The notes under the pieces are model-generated. The model was not told where the DNA came from. It made no database searches and saw only the letters and a program-made list of their open reading frames with translations. Shown here one piece after another: positions 9,611-18,968 of a stretch of DNA of 64,000 bases. The translations under genes were made by a program, and so were the position numbers. The stretch's first letter is position 1; each line of letters opens with the position of its first letter. Source of the stretch: Cystobacter ferrugineus (GTDB lineage Bacteria; Myxococcota; Myxococcia; Myxococcales; Myxococcaceae); contig NZ_MPIN01000001.1 in the NCBI RefSeq assembly GCF_001887355.1, positions 1,139,785 to 1,203,784 on the forward strand, written 5' to 3'.

Positions 9611-9680
9611 GTGTCCGCCTTCCCCGAGCGGCCTTTCGCCACCTCAAGCCCCGAGACGAGGGCACTCAGAGGAGGCCGTG

Positions 9681-11177
9681 GTGGGACAGTCGGCGTTGGA
9701 GCGCGCCGAGCAGGTGGCTCGCGAGGATCTGGTGATGTTCGTGAACGCGTGCTTCTCGTGCACGGGGCAGCGCGAGTTCTACAACGACGCGCGCGGGCAG
9801 TCGGTCTCCATCGAGTTCCTGCACGCCTATATCCTGGGCAACTACCGACGCCTCTACGCCCGGACCCTGGCCGCGGGCATCAACCACTTCAACCAGGCGC
9901 AGATCATCCTCAACCTGCTGGCCACCGGGAAGCAGACGCCCGCCGGGGACCGGCGCGAGGAAGGGGCCCTCATCGCCGCGTCGCTCCGGTCGCTGCCGCC
10001 CCAGCGGGCCTTCCGCGTCCTGGAGTTGCTGCGCGAGCGGCGCATCAACAACCGCCGGGCTCGCGCCATCGCTCGTGAGTACCTGGAGGGCCGCGAGGAG
10101 CCGAGCTTCGATGCGGTGAAGTACCGCGCCAAGCTGCGGGCCTCGGTGGCGCATGGACACCTGAAGCTCGCTGGGGAGCTCAATGCCTTCCTGTTCCACG
10201 GCTGGCGCAAGCGTGTGTTCAAGACTCCGCTGCTGGAGACGTTCCGCCGGGCCCACTACCAGCAGGCCGCCCTCTTCGAGCTGCCCTTCACCATCGCCGA
10301 GGGGCTGGCCGTGAAGCATGGCATTCCCCGCGACGTGTTCCTCGAGCGCATCGAGCCGCGCCTCACCGTGGGTGAGCGGCTGCGCCTGCAAGGGGCCGCG
10401 GCGCGCCAGGAGGGCGCCATCGCCATCGATCTGGGGAATGCGCCGCTCACGAAGCTGGCGCTCTACCTGCTCTCGATGAAGCCGGAGACGCGCCGGGAGC
10501 GCCACGCCGAGCTTCACGCCGCGCTGGAGCGGGCCGCCACGCGGACGCTGCGCCGGGGCACCGTGCCGCTGGGCCGGGTGGCCGCCGTGCTCGACAACAG
10601 CTACTCCGCCTCGGGCTCCACCGAGAAGCGCCGCCGGCCCCTGGGCGTGGCGCTCGCCGCGCACTACCTCCTGTCCTCCATGGCCCGCGAGTATCGCGCC
10701 TTCTGGACCTCGCCTCCGGAGTCGCCGCTGCTCGTCGGGGCCCGGGGTCAGACGGACCTCGCCTCGCCGCTGCTCGATGCCCTGGAGTGGGGCGCGGAAC
10801 TGGTGGTCATCGTGTCCGATGGCTACGACAACGACCCGCCCCACGCCGTGGCCGAACTCACCCGCGTGTTCCGCACGAAGTTGGATCCATCGCGCCGCAC
10901 CACCCTCATCCACGTGAACCCGGTGTTCGCCTCGGATCTCTACGCTCCGCGAGCGCTGGGCGCGTACGTCCCCACGGTAGGTGTGCGAGACGCGGAGGAC
11001 TTGCCCACGGTGCTCGGCTTCGCGCGCTTCGCGGAGGGGGCGGCCCCGTTGTCGGAGCTGGAGGACTACCTCGCCGCGCGCGTGCGGCGGCTGCTGGAGC
11101 GTGGGCGGAGGGCGGCGGAGCCGGGGGTCTCCCCCGTGGAAGACGAGGCGACCCTGGACGCCGGGGAGGACGCATGA
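9681..11177 (+). CDS. TROVE-like helical repeat plus vWA domain protein
   Basis: A 498-residue protein. AGGAGG at 9670-9675 fits GTG 9681 best (five-base spacing); GTG 9678 is just upstream. Residues 1 to about 290 are helical and repeat-like (for example RAFRVLELLRERRINNRRAR), as in TROVE (Ro60-type) proteins. The C-terminal part is a von Willebrand A domain with an intact MIDAS motif, DNSYSAS (about 304), and the later acidic loop VIVSDGYDND. Ro60-type proteins bind small RNAs; whether this one does is unknown. Its stop overlaps the next start as ATGA, so the two are translationally coupled and likely act together. The TROVE assignment is from overall pattern, not a strong motif. Confidence 0.65.
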   Translation: MGQSALERAEQVAREDLVMFVNACFSCTGQREFYNDARGQSVSIEFLHAYILGNYRRLYARTLAAGINHFNQAQIILNLLATGKQTPAGDRREEGALIAASLRSLPPQRAFRVLELLRERRINNRRARAIAREYLEGREEPSFDAVKYRAKLRASVAHGHLKLAGELNAFLFHGWRKRVFKTPLLETFRRAHYQQAALFELPFTIAEGLAVKHGIPRDVFLERIEPRLTVGERLRLQGAAARQEGAIAIDLGNAPLTKLALYLLSMKPETRRERHAELHAALERAATRTLRRGTVPLGRVAAVLDNSYSASGSTEKRRRPLGVALAAHYLLSSMAREYRAFWTSPPESPLLVGARGQTDLASPLLDALEWGAELVVIVSDGYDNDPPHAVAELTRVFRTKLDPSRRTTLIHVNPVFASDLYAPRALGAYVPTVGVRDAEDLPTVLGFARFAEGAAPLSELEDYLAARVRRLLERGRRAAEPGVSPVEDEATLDAGEDA

Positions 11178-12316
11178 AGGCGAAGGTCTCGGTGACGAAC
11201 ATCGTGCCCACGGGGCTCCGGCTGGCGCCGTCCCAGGTGTGGGGCACCCTGCGGCTGGTGCCCGTGCTGCGCGACGAGGTGCGGGGAGACCTGCGCTTCG
11301 CCCAGCGCTCGTACGACGATGACCTGACGCTCGTCTCCTTGAAGGGCGGACTGAAGGAGCCCGGGCTCAAGTACCTCTCCTATGTGCCGCACGGGCTGGT
11401 GATGTCGTGGGAGGGCCGGCACGCGGAAGCCGTCGTCGGCACGCAGCTCCAGAAGCCCGAGGGCAAGGCGCTGAAGGTGGGGCCCCACACGCTCCGGTTG
11501 ATGCATCGCATGGTGCGCCGGGAGGAGAAGAACCGGCTGCGGATGCTGCCCCTGCACCTGGCCATGGAGGGCTTCCTCTCCCTGCACTTCGGAGGGCCGG
11601 AGGTGGCCTGGGCCGAGTACTCACGGGAGGCGCTCTCCCACGGGCTGGATCCCCGGACGGAGTGGTCCGTGCCGGGCTGGGCGAACCCGCTCTTCGACGA
11701 GGCCCTGCGTGTCTTCGAGATCCACGAGCGGCAGGTGGGCGTGCTTCTCTTCCACGCGGACCTGTTGCTGTCCGCCTTCATCGTCTCGCACCCCGAGGAC
11801 TACCGGGCCCTGCACCGCACGCTGCTGGAGGACTTCTACGGCGAGCTGTTACTCCAGTACGGCTTCCTCGACAGCGCCGCGTCCCTGGAGTCGCCCATCG
11901 ACGAGCGGCGGGTGTCCTCGCTCGGGGAGTTGAGGGCCGCCGTCGGGCGGATGCGCGAGGATTGGGCCGAGTTCCAGGGCTTCATGGCGGGAGGGCTCTT
12001 CGGCGCGGAGGTCTGGGCGACTTCCGTCTACGGGGCGGGCCCCTTCCACCTCCAGCGCTTCGTCACCGGCCTTCAGGTGTCGGAGGAGAACCACATCGGT
12101 GAGTGGGTCACCCGCCAGGACGGCACACTCGAGTACCTCAGGACGTACCGCCTCTCCGCGGCCCAGACCCGGCGCGCCTACCTGCTCAAGCAGCTCGCGC
12201 TCGCGGACTGGAACCTGGACCGCGCCGCGGAGGCCCTGAAGACGACCCGGGCGGAGCTGATTCTTCGCCTGCGCAACGCGGGCTTCGGCTACCTCCTCAA
12301 GGACTCCGTGAAGTAG
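11174..12316 (+). CDS. ARPP-2-like protein with C-terminal Fis-type helix-turn-helix
   Basis: A 380-residue protein starting at ATG 11174, which overlaps the previous stop. The segments RLAPSQVWGTLRLVPVLR, YVPHGLV, LPLHLAMEGFLSLHFGG and VFEIHERQVG match my memory of ARPP-2 domain proteins, described by others among candidate prokaryotic conflict systems. The last ~50 residues (AYLLKQLALADWNLDRAAEA, then RAELILRLRNAGFG) look like a Fis-type DNA-binding helix-turn-helix or a degenerate copy. No enzyme motif is apparent. Inference: it works with the coupled vWA protein, perhaps as regulator or sensor. Confidence 0.6.
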   Translation: MKAKVSVTNIVPTGLRLAPSQVWGTLRLVPVLRDEVRGDLRFAQRSYDDDLTLVSLKGGLKEPGLKYLSYVPHGLVMSWEGRHAEAVVGTQLQKPEGKALKVGPHTLRLMHRMVRREEKNRLRMLPLHLAMEGFLSLHFGGPEVAWAEYSREALSHGLDPRTEWSVPGWANPLFDEALRVFEIHERQVGVLLFHADLLLSAFIVSHPEDYRALHRTLLEDFYGELLLQYGFLDSAASLESPIDERRVSSLGELRAAVGRMREDWAEFQGFMAGGLFGAEVWATSVYGAGPFHLQRFVTGLQVSEENHIGEWVTRQDGTLEYLRTYRLSAAQTRRAYLLKQLALADWNLDRAAEALKTTRAELILRLRNAGFGYLLKDSVK

Positions 12317-12343
12317 TACCCCTCGATATTCCTGGAGCCCGGA

Positions 12344-12730
12344 ATGTTCGTTCGCTTCGTCATCAACAGACTCGATCCGGACTCAGGCCGGCGTCAGGGA
12401 ATACTGCAAGCCTTGAGGGAACTCAGGGACGATGACCTTCTGCTGCCCGAGGAACAGGAGGTGTGCGATGAAGTCTTCGCCTGGCTTTTCGACAATCTGG
12501 ACAGACCGGACACGTTCTCCCGCTCGCGGAAGCGTCATGCCGCGAAGGTCGCGTTGAGCTGGTTCAAGCCGACGGCGAGAGAGCACATCGCGCGCATGCA
12601 TGTGCTGGCCAGGGTCCTCGAGGCACATGGGCTCCAGGTGGATATCATCGAGGAACGGCGGCCCGGGTACATCGTCCATGAGGACGAGTATCAGGTCGTC
12701 GCCGAGCCCTTTCAGGAGACGCGCACCTGA
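12344..12730 (+). CDS. Small cytoplasmic protein of unknown function
   Basis: A 128-residue protein 27 bp after the ARPP-2-like gene and probably in the same operon. It has no signal peptide. Recognisable stretches are FVRFVINRLDPDSGRRQGIL at the N-terminus and SRKRHAAKVALSWFK in the middle, followed by a helix and a C-terminal strand region ending in Tyr/Val-rich sequence. I have seen similar conserved small proteins in many bacteria without an assigned function. It may belong with the vWA/ARPP-2 pair or be independent. Confidence 0.6.
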   Translation: MFVRFVINRLDPDSGRRQGILQALRELRDDDLLLPEEQEVCDEVFAWLFDNLDRPDTFSRSRKRHAAKVALSWFKPTAREHIARMHVLARVLEAHGLQVDIIEERRPGYIVHEDEYQVVAEPFQETRT

Positions 12731-12873
12731 ACTCCAGCGCCTGTGAGTAGCGTGAGCGCCACTTCCATGAGCTTCGCGTTGTTCATCCTCATGCTGTCTC
12801 CCCTCCGAGCGACGGGATGTCACCCGTCACGCGAGGAGGGAGTTCATGGGGTTGAGCGCTGCGAGGGCGGGCA

Positions 12874-13281
12874 GTGGCAACAGGTGCGTCACGGGGAGCG
12901 GAGTCTTTGGCGTTTGAGACGCCGCGAGCCAGCCTGCTCAGGAGCGGCTCGCTGGCCGCGAGGTGCGTACCGGAACAGGAACAGGTCGACGAGTTCTTCG
13001 AGTGTCGCGTCCTGGGTAAGGATCGCGCGGAGCGCTGCCTGCTCGACACCCACGTGAGCTGGACTGCCGTGTACCCGGTGTCGCTGCGCAACGGGAAGAC
13101 CTCGGCGACCGTAACGGTCAAGCCACTCGATGAGGTGGGCAGTGTGCCGGGACTTCCGGTGATCTCGTACGCCGATGTGGCGAGGGTGCTCCTCGAACTC
13201 GCGGGAGACCGTGCCCGGGCCGGGCAGCGGCTCCTCATCACGACAGCGAACGGGTGGAGCGCCGAGCCTCGGAGCGTCTGA
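12874..13281 (+). pseudogene. C-terminal remnant of an NAD(P)H-binding short-chain reductase
   Basis: The frame encodes the second half of an NmrA/YwnB-like NAD(P)-binding protein. WTAVYPVSLRNGK corresponds to the family's WTIVRP...L.dG segment, and ISYADVARVLLELAGD to ISRADVA..LL. The N-terminal Rossmann half with its GxxGxxG nucleotide motif is absent, and the only start is a poor GTG at 12874. It therefore looks like a decayed gene fragment rather than a working oxidoreductase. It converges on the FAD oxidase gene. Confidence 0.6.
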
Positions 13282-13306
13282 CGCCTGCCCGGGGCCCGGC
13301 TCGGGC

Positions 13307-15157
13307 TCAGGCGGCCGAGGTTGTCACGGCCTTCTTCGGGACAGCCTCCGCGATGTCCAGGTGCCAGCGCCAGTAGTCGGTGACGAAGAGCTGGCCCGGA
13401 TCCATCTGCTCGCGCAACTGCATGAACTCCTGCCACTTCGGGTAGAGCGCGCGCAGGTAGCCCACGCCGGTGGCGGAGTCCGCATCCGGCAGGTACTTGG
13501 CCCAGTGCGGCCGGAAGTCGTACGGCGCCAGCAGCTTCCAGAACTGCGGGTAGTAGGACAGCGAGGGATCCTTGAGGTTGTAGGCGAACCAGAAGATGTC
13601 GATTCGCACCACCGGCTCTCCGTAGGAGGGACTCAGCCAGTACTCGGATTGCTTGGCGGAGTAGATTTCGCAGCTGTAGGTGCCGGTGGCGGCCATGCCG
13701 CCCTCCTCGTAGTGCTTGCGCAGCACTTGCATCACCTCCTGCGTACGCGACAGCGGCACCCAGAGCTCGGTGAACTCGGTGGGCATCCTCACGTCCGAGA
13801 TCTGGTTGTCCATGGGCAGTGTGGCGTACCAGTAGTCCTGGAAGGTCTGGGTGCCGTCCTGGACGAACTTGTCGATGATCCAGCAGATGAAGGCCTCGGA
13901 GAGTTCGCCGAGCAGCTTGTCCAGCTCGTTTCCGAAGAGCTTCTCTCCCTCGTCATACAGTTTGCCCAGCCACGCCAGCAGGCTTCCGACGAGTTCGAGC
14001 AGCTTGGACGGGTCCGCGGGCAGCGTCACGGAGAGGGGGCCACCCGGCGTGCCATTGTCTGACGAGTGCTCGGCTACCTCGGGCACGTGGGTGATGGCGT
14101 GGGCGAGCAGCGTGGGCCTGTCGAACAGGTGTTGGAGCAGGCGCGTGGACTTGCCCACCTCCTTCTTGCAGAAGTCCTGGAAGGCCAGCCGGATCTCCCG
14201 GTTGCCCATCAGCGCGTGGACCCACTGTGGCCAGGTCCCCACCAGGGTGTAGAAGGCGCTGCCCGCCGCCTGGCCGAGCACCTGGGTCAGCAGGGTGAGC
14301 AGCGGGTCGTTGTCGAAGCGCCTGCCGATCTCCACGTAGGGCTCGACCTTCATGTTGGGGTCATAGGGGATGCGCTTGCCCTGCCACACCACCATCTTCT
14401 CCACGCCTTGCTGCGGCCACCACAGCAGCCGTGCGTACTCCGTCTGCTCGAGGAACTGCTGGAGGCTCGGCTTGCCGTTGCCTCCCGGGCCGAACAGATC
14501 GATGGCGCAGTCCTGGACCGAGGTGGTGACCTCGGTGCCCTGGATGGCGAACCTCCTGACGCAGCGGAAGGTGACGGCGGTGATGATGCCCAGCAGGCCC
14601 AGCGAGACGCCCGCCGCACGGAAGAGCTCCGGGTTCGTCTCTCGCGAGGCGTACCGCACCTGCCCCGTGCCGTCGATGAATCGGATGGCGTGGATGGCAT
14701 CGCCGACGGAGTCCGTGAGCGAGCCACCCGCCGAGCCCGTCGAGATGAAACCAGCCACGGTCTGATGGATGATGCCACCCGTGTCCGGGAAGGCCCACCC
14801 CTTGTCGTTGATCTGGGCGAAGAGGCTATTGGCCCAGGTAGAGGTGGCGGAGGGGTCATGCGGATCCTGCCCCAGGTTGCAGCCCGCCTCGGCCGTCACC
14901 AGCATGCTGTCCTCGGTGGCTGTCTCCTCGTGGAAGGTCACCGCGCGCATCTGGTCGAGCATGAGGTTGAAGCCGCTCGAGCGCGCCATGCCCTTCTGGA
15001 AATTGCTGGTGTAGACGGCCGCAGCCACCGAGTGTCCCGAGCCACGCACGCGCACCTGCTGCCCCCGCGCTCGCGCCTCCTGGATGATGGCGATGATCTG
15101 CTGCTCGTTGAGCGGATGGTAGAAACCATCCTGGCCGATGGCGATGACGTCACTCAT
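13307..15157 (-). CDS. VAO-family FAD-linked oxidase (aldonolactone/alditol oxidase-like)
   Basis: A 616-residue cytoplasmic flavoprotein with GGGGAGGGGG just before its ATG. The N-terminal FAD domain has VRVRGSGHS, where His42 is the usual covalent FAD attachment site, and a second FAD loop around FISTGSAGGS. The C-terminal end carries PHWAKYLP, related to the HWxK motif of L-gulonolactone/D-arabinono-lactone oxidases. The protein is longer than typical family members (about 420-460), mainly through a central region of roughly 200 residues around 260-440. The substrate, probably a sugar lactone, polyol or other alcohol, cannot be set from sequence. It is divergent from the chemoreceptor gene. 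Confidence 0.8.
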   Translation of the reverse strand: MSDVIAIGQDGFYHPLNEQQIIAIIQEARARGQQVRVRGSGHSVAAAVYTSNFQKGMARSSGFNLMLDQMRAVTFHEETATEDSMLVTAEAGCNLGQDPHDPSATSTWANSLFAQINDKGWAFPDTGGIIHQTVAGFISTGSAGGSLTDSVGDAIHAIRFIDGTGQVRYASRETNPELFRAAGVSLGLLGIITAVTFRCVRRFAIQGTEVTTSVQDCAIDLFGPGGNGKPSLQQFLEQTEYARLLWWPQQGVEKMVVWQGKRIPYDPNMKVEPYVEIGRRFDNDPLLTLLTQVLGQAAGSAFYTLVGTWPQWVHALMGNREIRLAFQDFCKKEVGKSTRLLQHLFDRPTLLAHAITHVPEVAEHSSDNGTPGGPLSVTLPADPSKLLELVGSLLAWLGKLYDEGEKLFGNELDKLLGELSEAFICWIIDKFVQDGTQTFQDYWYATLPMDNQISDVRMPTEFTELWVPLSRTQEVMQVLRKHYEEGGMAATGTYSCEIYSAKQSEYWLSPSYGEPVVRIDIFWFAYNLKDPSLSYYPQFWKLLAPYDFRPHWAKYLPDADSATGVGYLRALYPKWQEFMQLREQMDPGQLFVTDYWRWHLDIAEAVPKKAVTTSAA

Positions 15158-15303
15158 GTGGTCCCCCTCCCCGTGACGGGTGTGCCGGAAACGCTACTGC
15201 CTCGCCCGTGCCCGGCGCCAGTGCCCCCTTTCACACGCGGGCCCTCCAGCACGTCTTGAAGGTGCGGCTCGGGATCATCCCGGCCCCCACCTGGTGGAGC
15301 CGT

Positions 15304-18300
15304 ATGGGTGATGAAGAGAAATCACTGCTGAAAAGCCAGTTCGCGGCTCACGTGGGCGCCCTCCTGTTGGGGACGGCGCCCCAGACCTATTTGCAGGGGC
15401 TGGTGCTCGGGCTGGAGGAGCCGGTCCACATCCAACGGATGTTCCTGCTGAACGTGCCGTGCTTCCTGGTCATCTATGGGCTGCTGGTCCCCCTCCCGTG
15501 CCAGGTCCTCACCATCCGCCATGCATTGGCACGCGTCCCCGGGGAGCCCCCTGGACGTCGGCTCGTGCGCCTGCTCGAGTTGCCCCGGAACCTCGAGATG
15601 TATCACATGGCGGCGCTCGCGCTGCTGGTGGTCTTCATCAGCACGATGAACTGCCTGTGGTTCGACCGGAGCCTGCTGCTCGTCGTGCCCTGCACGCTGG
15701 CGCAGACCCTGTTCGCCCACTTCGTCTCCGTCCAGCACGTCTTCTGGATGGAGGAGCGGCTGCGTCCGCTGGCGCTGGAGGAACTGGGACGGGCGCCCGA
15801 GGTCCAGCTCCCCTGGCGCGGAGGCATCCGCTGGCGCACCTTCCGCTGGTACCTGCCCTATACCGTCGCTCTCACCTTCGTCTGCACCCTGGTGATGTCG
15901 GCCACCATCCTCTGGAGTCAGGGCCGTAAGGCCTTCCGGGAACTGGCGGAGGCGCTGGCCGCCCGGGGTCTTCCCGATGCCACCGGGCGGCTGGCGAGGC
16001 AGGTGGCGCATCTGGGGAGCGAGAGCCTCGGACCCATGCTCCTGCTGGGCGCCTTCCTGCTGGTCTGTGGCACCCTGTCTGCCTGGTGGACCGCGGAGCA
16101 GATCGCCCGTGGCGCGCGGGCCTGCCGTGATTCCATCGAGCGCATGGCGCTCGGGGCCTATCACCCACCGGAGTGGAGCTCTCCCGACGAGCTGGGACGC
16201 CTCTCGGTGGCCACCGCGAGCGCCTTCCAGGGCATCGAAAGACAGGCGCGGCGCGTGCGCGAGTCGGCGGATGCGCTCGGCCGCGCGGCCCAGGTGCTGG
16301 ACGAGGCGCGCAGGAGCAAGGAAGGCGGTCTGTCCCGGCAGGCCGCGGCGCTCGAGGAGATGCGGGTGGTATCCGAGACCATCCAGCGGGCATCCCTGGT
16401 GGCGGCCCAGAAGGCGGAGAAGGTGCTCGCCATGGCGGGCAACGCCGGCACGCTTCTCCAGACGGGCGAGACGGCCTCCGCGGAGGGCCTCACGGGCTTG
16501 ACCGCCATCCGCGAGCAGGTCTCGGCGATGAGGGCGCGCGTCCGGGAGCTCGAGCGCCACGCCGGGGGAATCCGGGCCGTGGCCTTCCTGGTCAAGGAGT
16601 TCGCCGACCAGTCCCGGATGATCTCTCTCAACGCGGAGCTCGAGGCCGTGCGCGCCAGCGATGGTTCCCTGGGTTTCAGACACGTGGCCCTCAAACTGCG
16701 CGCCCTGGCGGAGCAGTCCATCCAGTCCACCCTCCGGGTGGCGGAGATCGTCCAGGGTCTCCTCGGCGCCATCCGGGAGACGGTGCGCCTGACGGACCGC
16801 AGCGCCGAGCAGGTAGAGGCGAGCCTGCGGGCGGTGCCGGAATCGGGCGAAGCACTCCATCAACTCGGAGCCATCATCGCCGATGTCAACCACGCGGCCT
16901 GGCGGATCTCCACGGTGACCGCCCAGCAGCGCGAGGGCATCCTCCAGTTGTCCCAGGCGGTCGCTGGTCTCTCCCAGTCGGCCGCGGAGACGCTCCGGCA
17001 GCTCGAGGGTTCATCCCAGGTCACCCGTCGTGTCGAGCAGGTCGCTGGACAGGTGCGGACCGCGCTGCGGGAGTGGGGCAGGGGGGAGGTGCCATCACCG
17101 GAGACCTCCGCCCACGAGGCGCAACCGCGCCATCTCCTCCTGCGCGGGTTGTTCCTGTCGCGGCTGGCCTGCCTGCTGGGAGTGCTGCTGCCCCTGGCTT
17201 ATCTGGGCGGCCGTCTCCTCGGGCTCGATGCGTGGGAGCTCCGCTCCGCCGCGGCGCGCGTGCTCCTCCCGCTCTGCGTACTCGGTGGCGTGCTCCTTCC
17301 CTGGTGGATGGATCATCGGCTGGTGGCGCACGCCCTGGCGGAGGAGCCCGCATCGACCCGGCTCGAGCGCCTGCTCGAGCTGCCCCGGCGCAAGCTGATG
17401 CGGCACCTGGGGCTGCTGGCCATGTCGTTCGCCACGGCCGCCGCGGCGTGCTGCGTGTTGTACGGACGAAGCCTCCTGCTCGTCCTGCCCTGCACGGGCG
17501 TCTTGATGCTGCTGTGCGCCTTCGCGGGCATCCCACAGACGCTCTGGGTGGAGGCGTGCATCCGTCCGCTCGCGCTCCGGGAGCTCCACCGCCACCCGGA
17601 GTCTCCTCTCTCCCTCGGTGGTGTCTATTGGCGCAGGCTGCGCTGGTACCTGCCATACCTGCTGGGACTCACCGCCGCCTGTACGCTGGTGCCCGCCGTG
17701 GCCGTGCTGGCACGAATGGGCATCGAATCCTCGCGGGAGCTGATGGTGGAGCTGGGGCCACACCATGCCCCGCTCGTGCACCACTTTCTCTGGAAGTTGC
17801 TGCACGAGGCCCTTCCGACGGTGGTGTTCCTGGGCTCGTTCCTGACGCTGTGCGCGGGCTTGAGCGCGTGGCGGATGGCGCGCCAGCTCGACCAGGGTGC
17901 ACGGGAGCTCGAGTCCTCGATCTCGAGCATCGCGGCGGGCAATCCGCGCCCTCCCGCGTGGATCTCCACCGACGAACTGGGCAGCCTCGCCGTCACCACC
18001 CTGTCCATCTTCCAGCGGCTCTGGACGCTCACCCAGGGCCTGCATGGGGCCGCGGGGCAACTCGGTCGTGCCGCCACGGAGTTGAGCGCCTCGCACGAGG
18101 CCCAGACGCGCGGCCTCTCCATGCAGATGGAGCTGCTGCGACGCACCGCGGAGCTCGCGCACGAGGTGGAGCGGATGTCCAGGGATGCGTCTCGCGGCGC
18201 CGAGGCGGTGCTCGAGGGAGGCATCCGCGCCGGGACGCTCCACCAGTCCGGACTGGAGGCCCTGGCTCGGGGCTACGAGGGCCTGACCGACATCCGCCAG

Positions 18301-18873
18301 CAGGTGACGTTCCTGGAGACACGGCTCCAGACGTTGGCGCAGGACGCCTGGCGGATCCGCCACATCACCGTGTCCATCAAGAATCTCTCGGATGAGTCGG
18401 ATGTGCTCGCGCTCAACGCGGCCATCACGGCCATGCAGTCGGGGGAGCCGGGGCAGAGCTTCGGCGTGGTGGCCAGGGAGGTGCGCGTGCTGGCGGACCG
18501 CTCCCTTCAGGAGACGAGGGAGGCGGCCCGGCTGCTCCAGGAACTCCTCCAGGCCATCGACGAGACGGAGGCGATGGTTCGCGAGGGCTCGGCGCGGGTG
18601 CAGGACAGCCTGGCGCGCGTCGACGCCTCCGGGGAGACGCTGCGCCAGCTCTTCGCCCTGGTGCAGGAGGGTCACAGCAGCGCGCGGCAGATCGCCGCGA
18701 CCATCCACCAGCAGGGCGCGGGCATCGCGCAGGTCTCCCAGACGGTGGCCGACGTGTCCCAGATGATGGGCGAGATGATGGAGCGGCTCGCCACCTCGGC
18801 CCGCGTCTCCGAGGACGTCGATCGCCTCGCGGAGCAACTGAGGACCGCCATGCGCGGGCCCGCGCGGCCTTGA
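15304..18873 (+). CDS. Tandem-fused double chemoreceptor (two MCP modules in one chain)
   Basis: A 1189-residue membrane protein made of two homologous receptor modules. Each has a multi-pass membrane region, a HAMP-like linker and a methyl-accepting signalling hairpin. Matching landmarks are LLELPRNL/LLELPRRK, DRSLLLVVPCT/GRSLLLVLPCT, RPLALEEL/RPLALREL and RWYLPY in both. The hairpin tips are near residue 432 (EFADQSRMISLNAELEA, divergent) and near 1029 (SDESDVLALNAAITA, near canonical). Module two starts near residue 609. ATG 15304 has a GGAG four bases upstream; GTG 15208 would add 32 residues. Inference: it signals through CheA/CheW to motility or gene control. No che genes are nearby. 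Confidence 0.88.
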   Translation: MGDEEKSLLKSQFAAHVGALLLGTAPQTYLQGLVLGLEEPVHIQRMFLLNVPCFLVIYGLLVPLPCQVLTIRHALARVPGEPPGRRLVRLLELPRNLEMYHMAALALLVVFISTMNCLWFDRSLLLVVPCTLAQTLFAHFVSVQHVFWMEERLRPLALEELGRAPEVQLPWRGGIRWRTFRWYLPYTVALTFVCTLVMSATILWSQGRKAFRELAEALAARGLPDATGRLARQVAHLGSESLGPMLLLGAFLLVCGTLSAWWTAEQIARGARACRDSIERMALGAYHPPEWSSPDELGRLSVATASAFQGIERQARRVRESADALGRAAQVLDEARRSKEGGLSRQAAALEEMRVVSETIQRASLVAAQKAEKVLAMAGNAGTLLQTGETASAEGLTGLTAIREQVSAMRARVRELERHAGGIRAVAFLVKEFADQSRMISLNAELEAVRASDGSLGFRHVALKLRALAEQSIQSTLRVAEIVQGLLGAIRETVRLTDRSAEQVEASLRAVPESGEALHQLGAIIADVNHAAWRISTVTAQQREGILQLSQAVAGLSQSAAETLRQLEGSSQVTRRVEQVAGQVRTALREWGRGEVPSPETSAHEAQPRHLLLRGLFLSRLACLLGVLLPLAYLGGRLLGLDAWELRSAAARVLLPLCVLGGVLLPWWMDHRLVAHALAEEPASTRLERLLELPRRKLMRHLGLLAMSFATAAAACCVLYGRSLLLVLPCTGVLMLLCAFAGIPQTLWVEACIRPLALRELHRHPESPLSLGGVYWRRLRWYLPYLLGLTAACTLVPAVAVLARMGIESSRELMVELGPHHAPLVHHFLWKLLHEALPTVVFLGSFLTLCAGLSAWRMARQLDQGARELESSISSIAAGNPRPPAWISTDELGSLAVTTLSIFQRLWTLTQGLHGAAGQLGRAATELSASHEAQTRGLSMQMELLRRTAELAHEVERMSRDASRGAEAVLEGGIRAGTLHQSGLEALARGYEGLTDIRQQVTFLETRLQTLAQDAWRIRHITVSIKNLSDESDVLALNAAITAMQSGEPGQSFGVVAREVRVLADRSLQETREAARLLQELLQAIDETEAMVREGSARVQDSLARVDASGETLRQLFALVQEGHSSARQIAATIHQQGAGIAQVSQTVADVSQMMGEMMERLATSARVSEDVDRLAEQLRTAMRGPARP

Positions 18874-18968
18874 GGCCTCGTGGTGACTCGTCTTCCCTCC
18901 GTCCGGGAGATGAGCGGGGTGGGGGACGCGAGCGCTTCACTCCGTCCCTTGCTCTCAGCGGCCCTCTC

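Noticed and set aside
13284-13313. G+C-rich imperfect stem between the reductase fragment and the FAD oxidase as a terminator
   Set aside because: The stem is interrupted, overlaps the stop codon of the oxidase and has no T-run on either strand.
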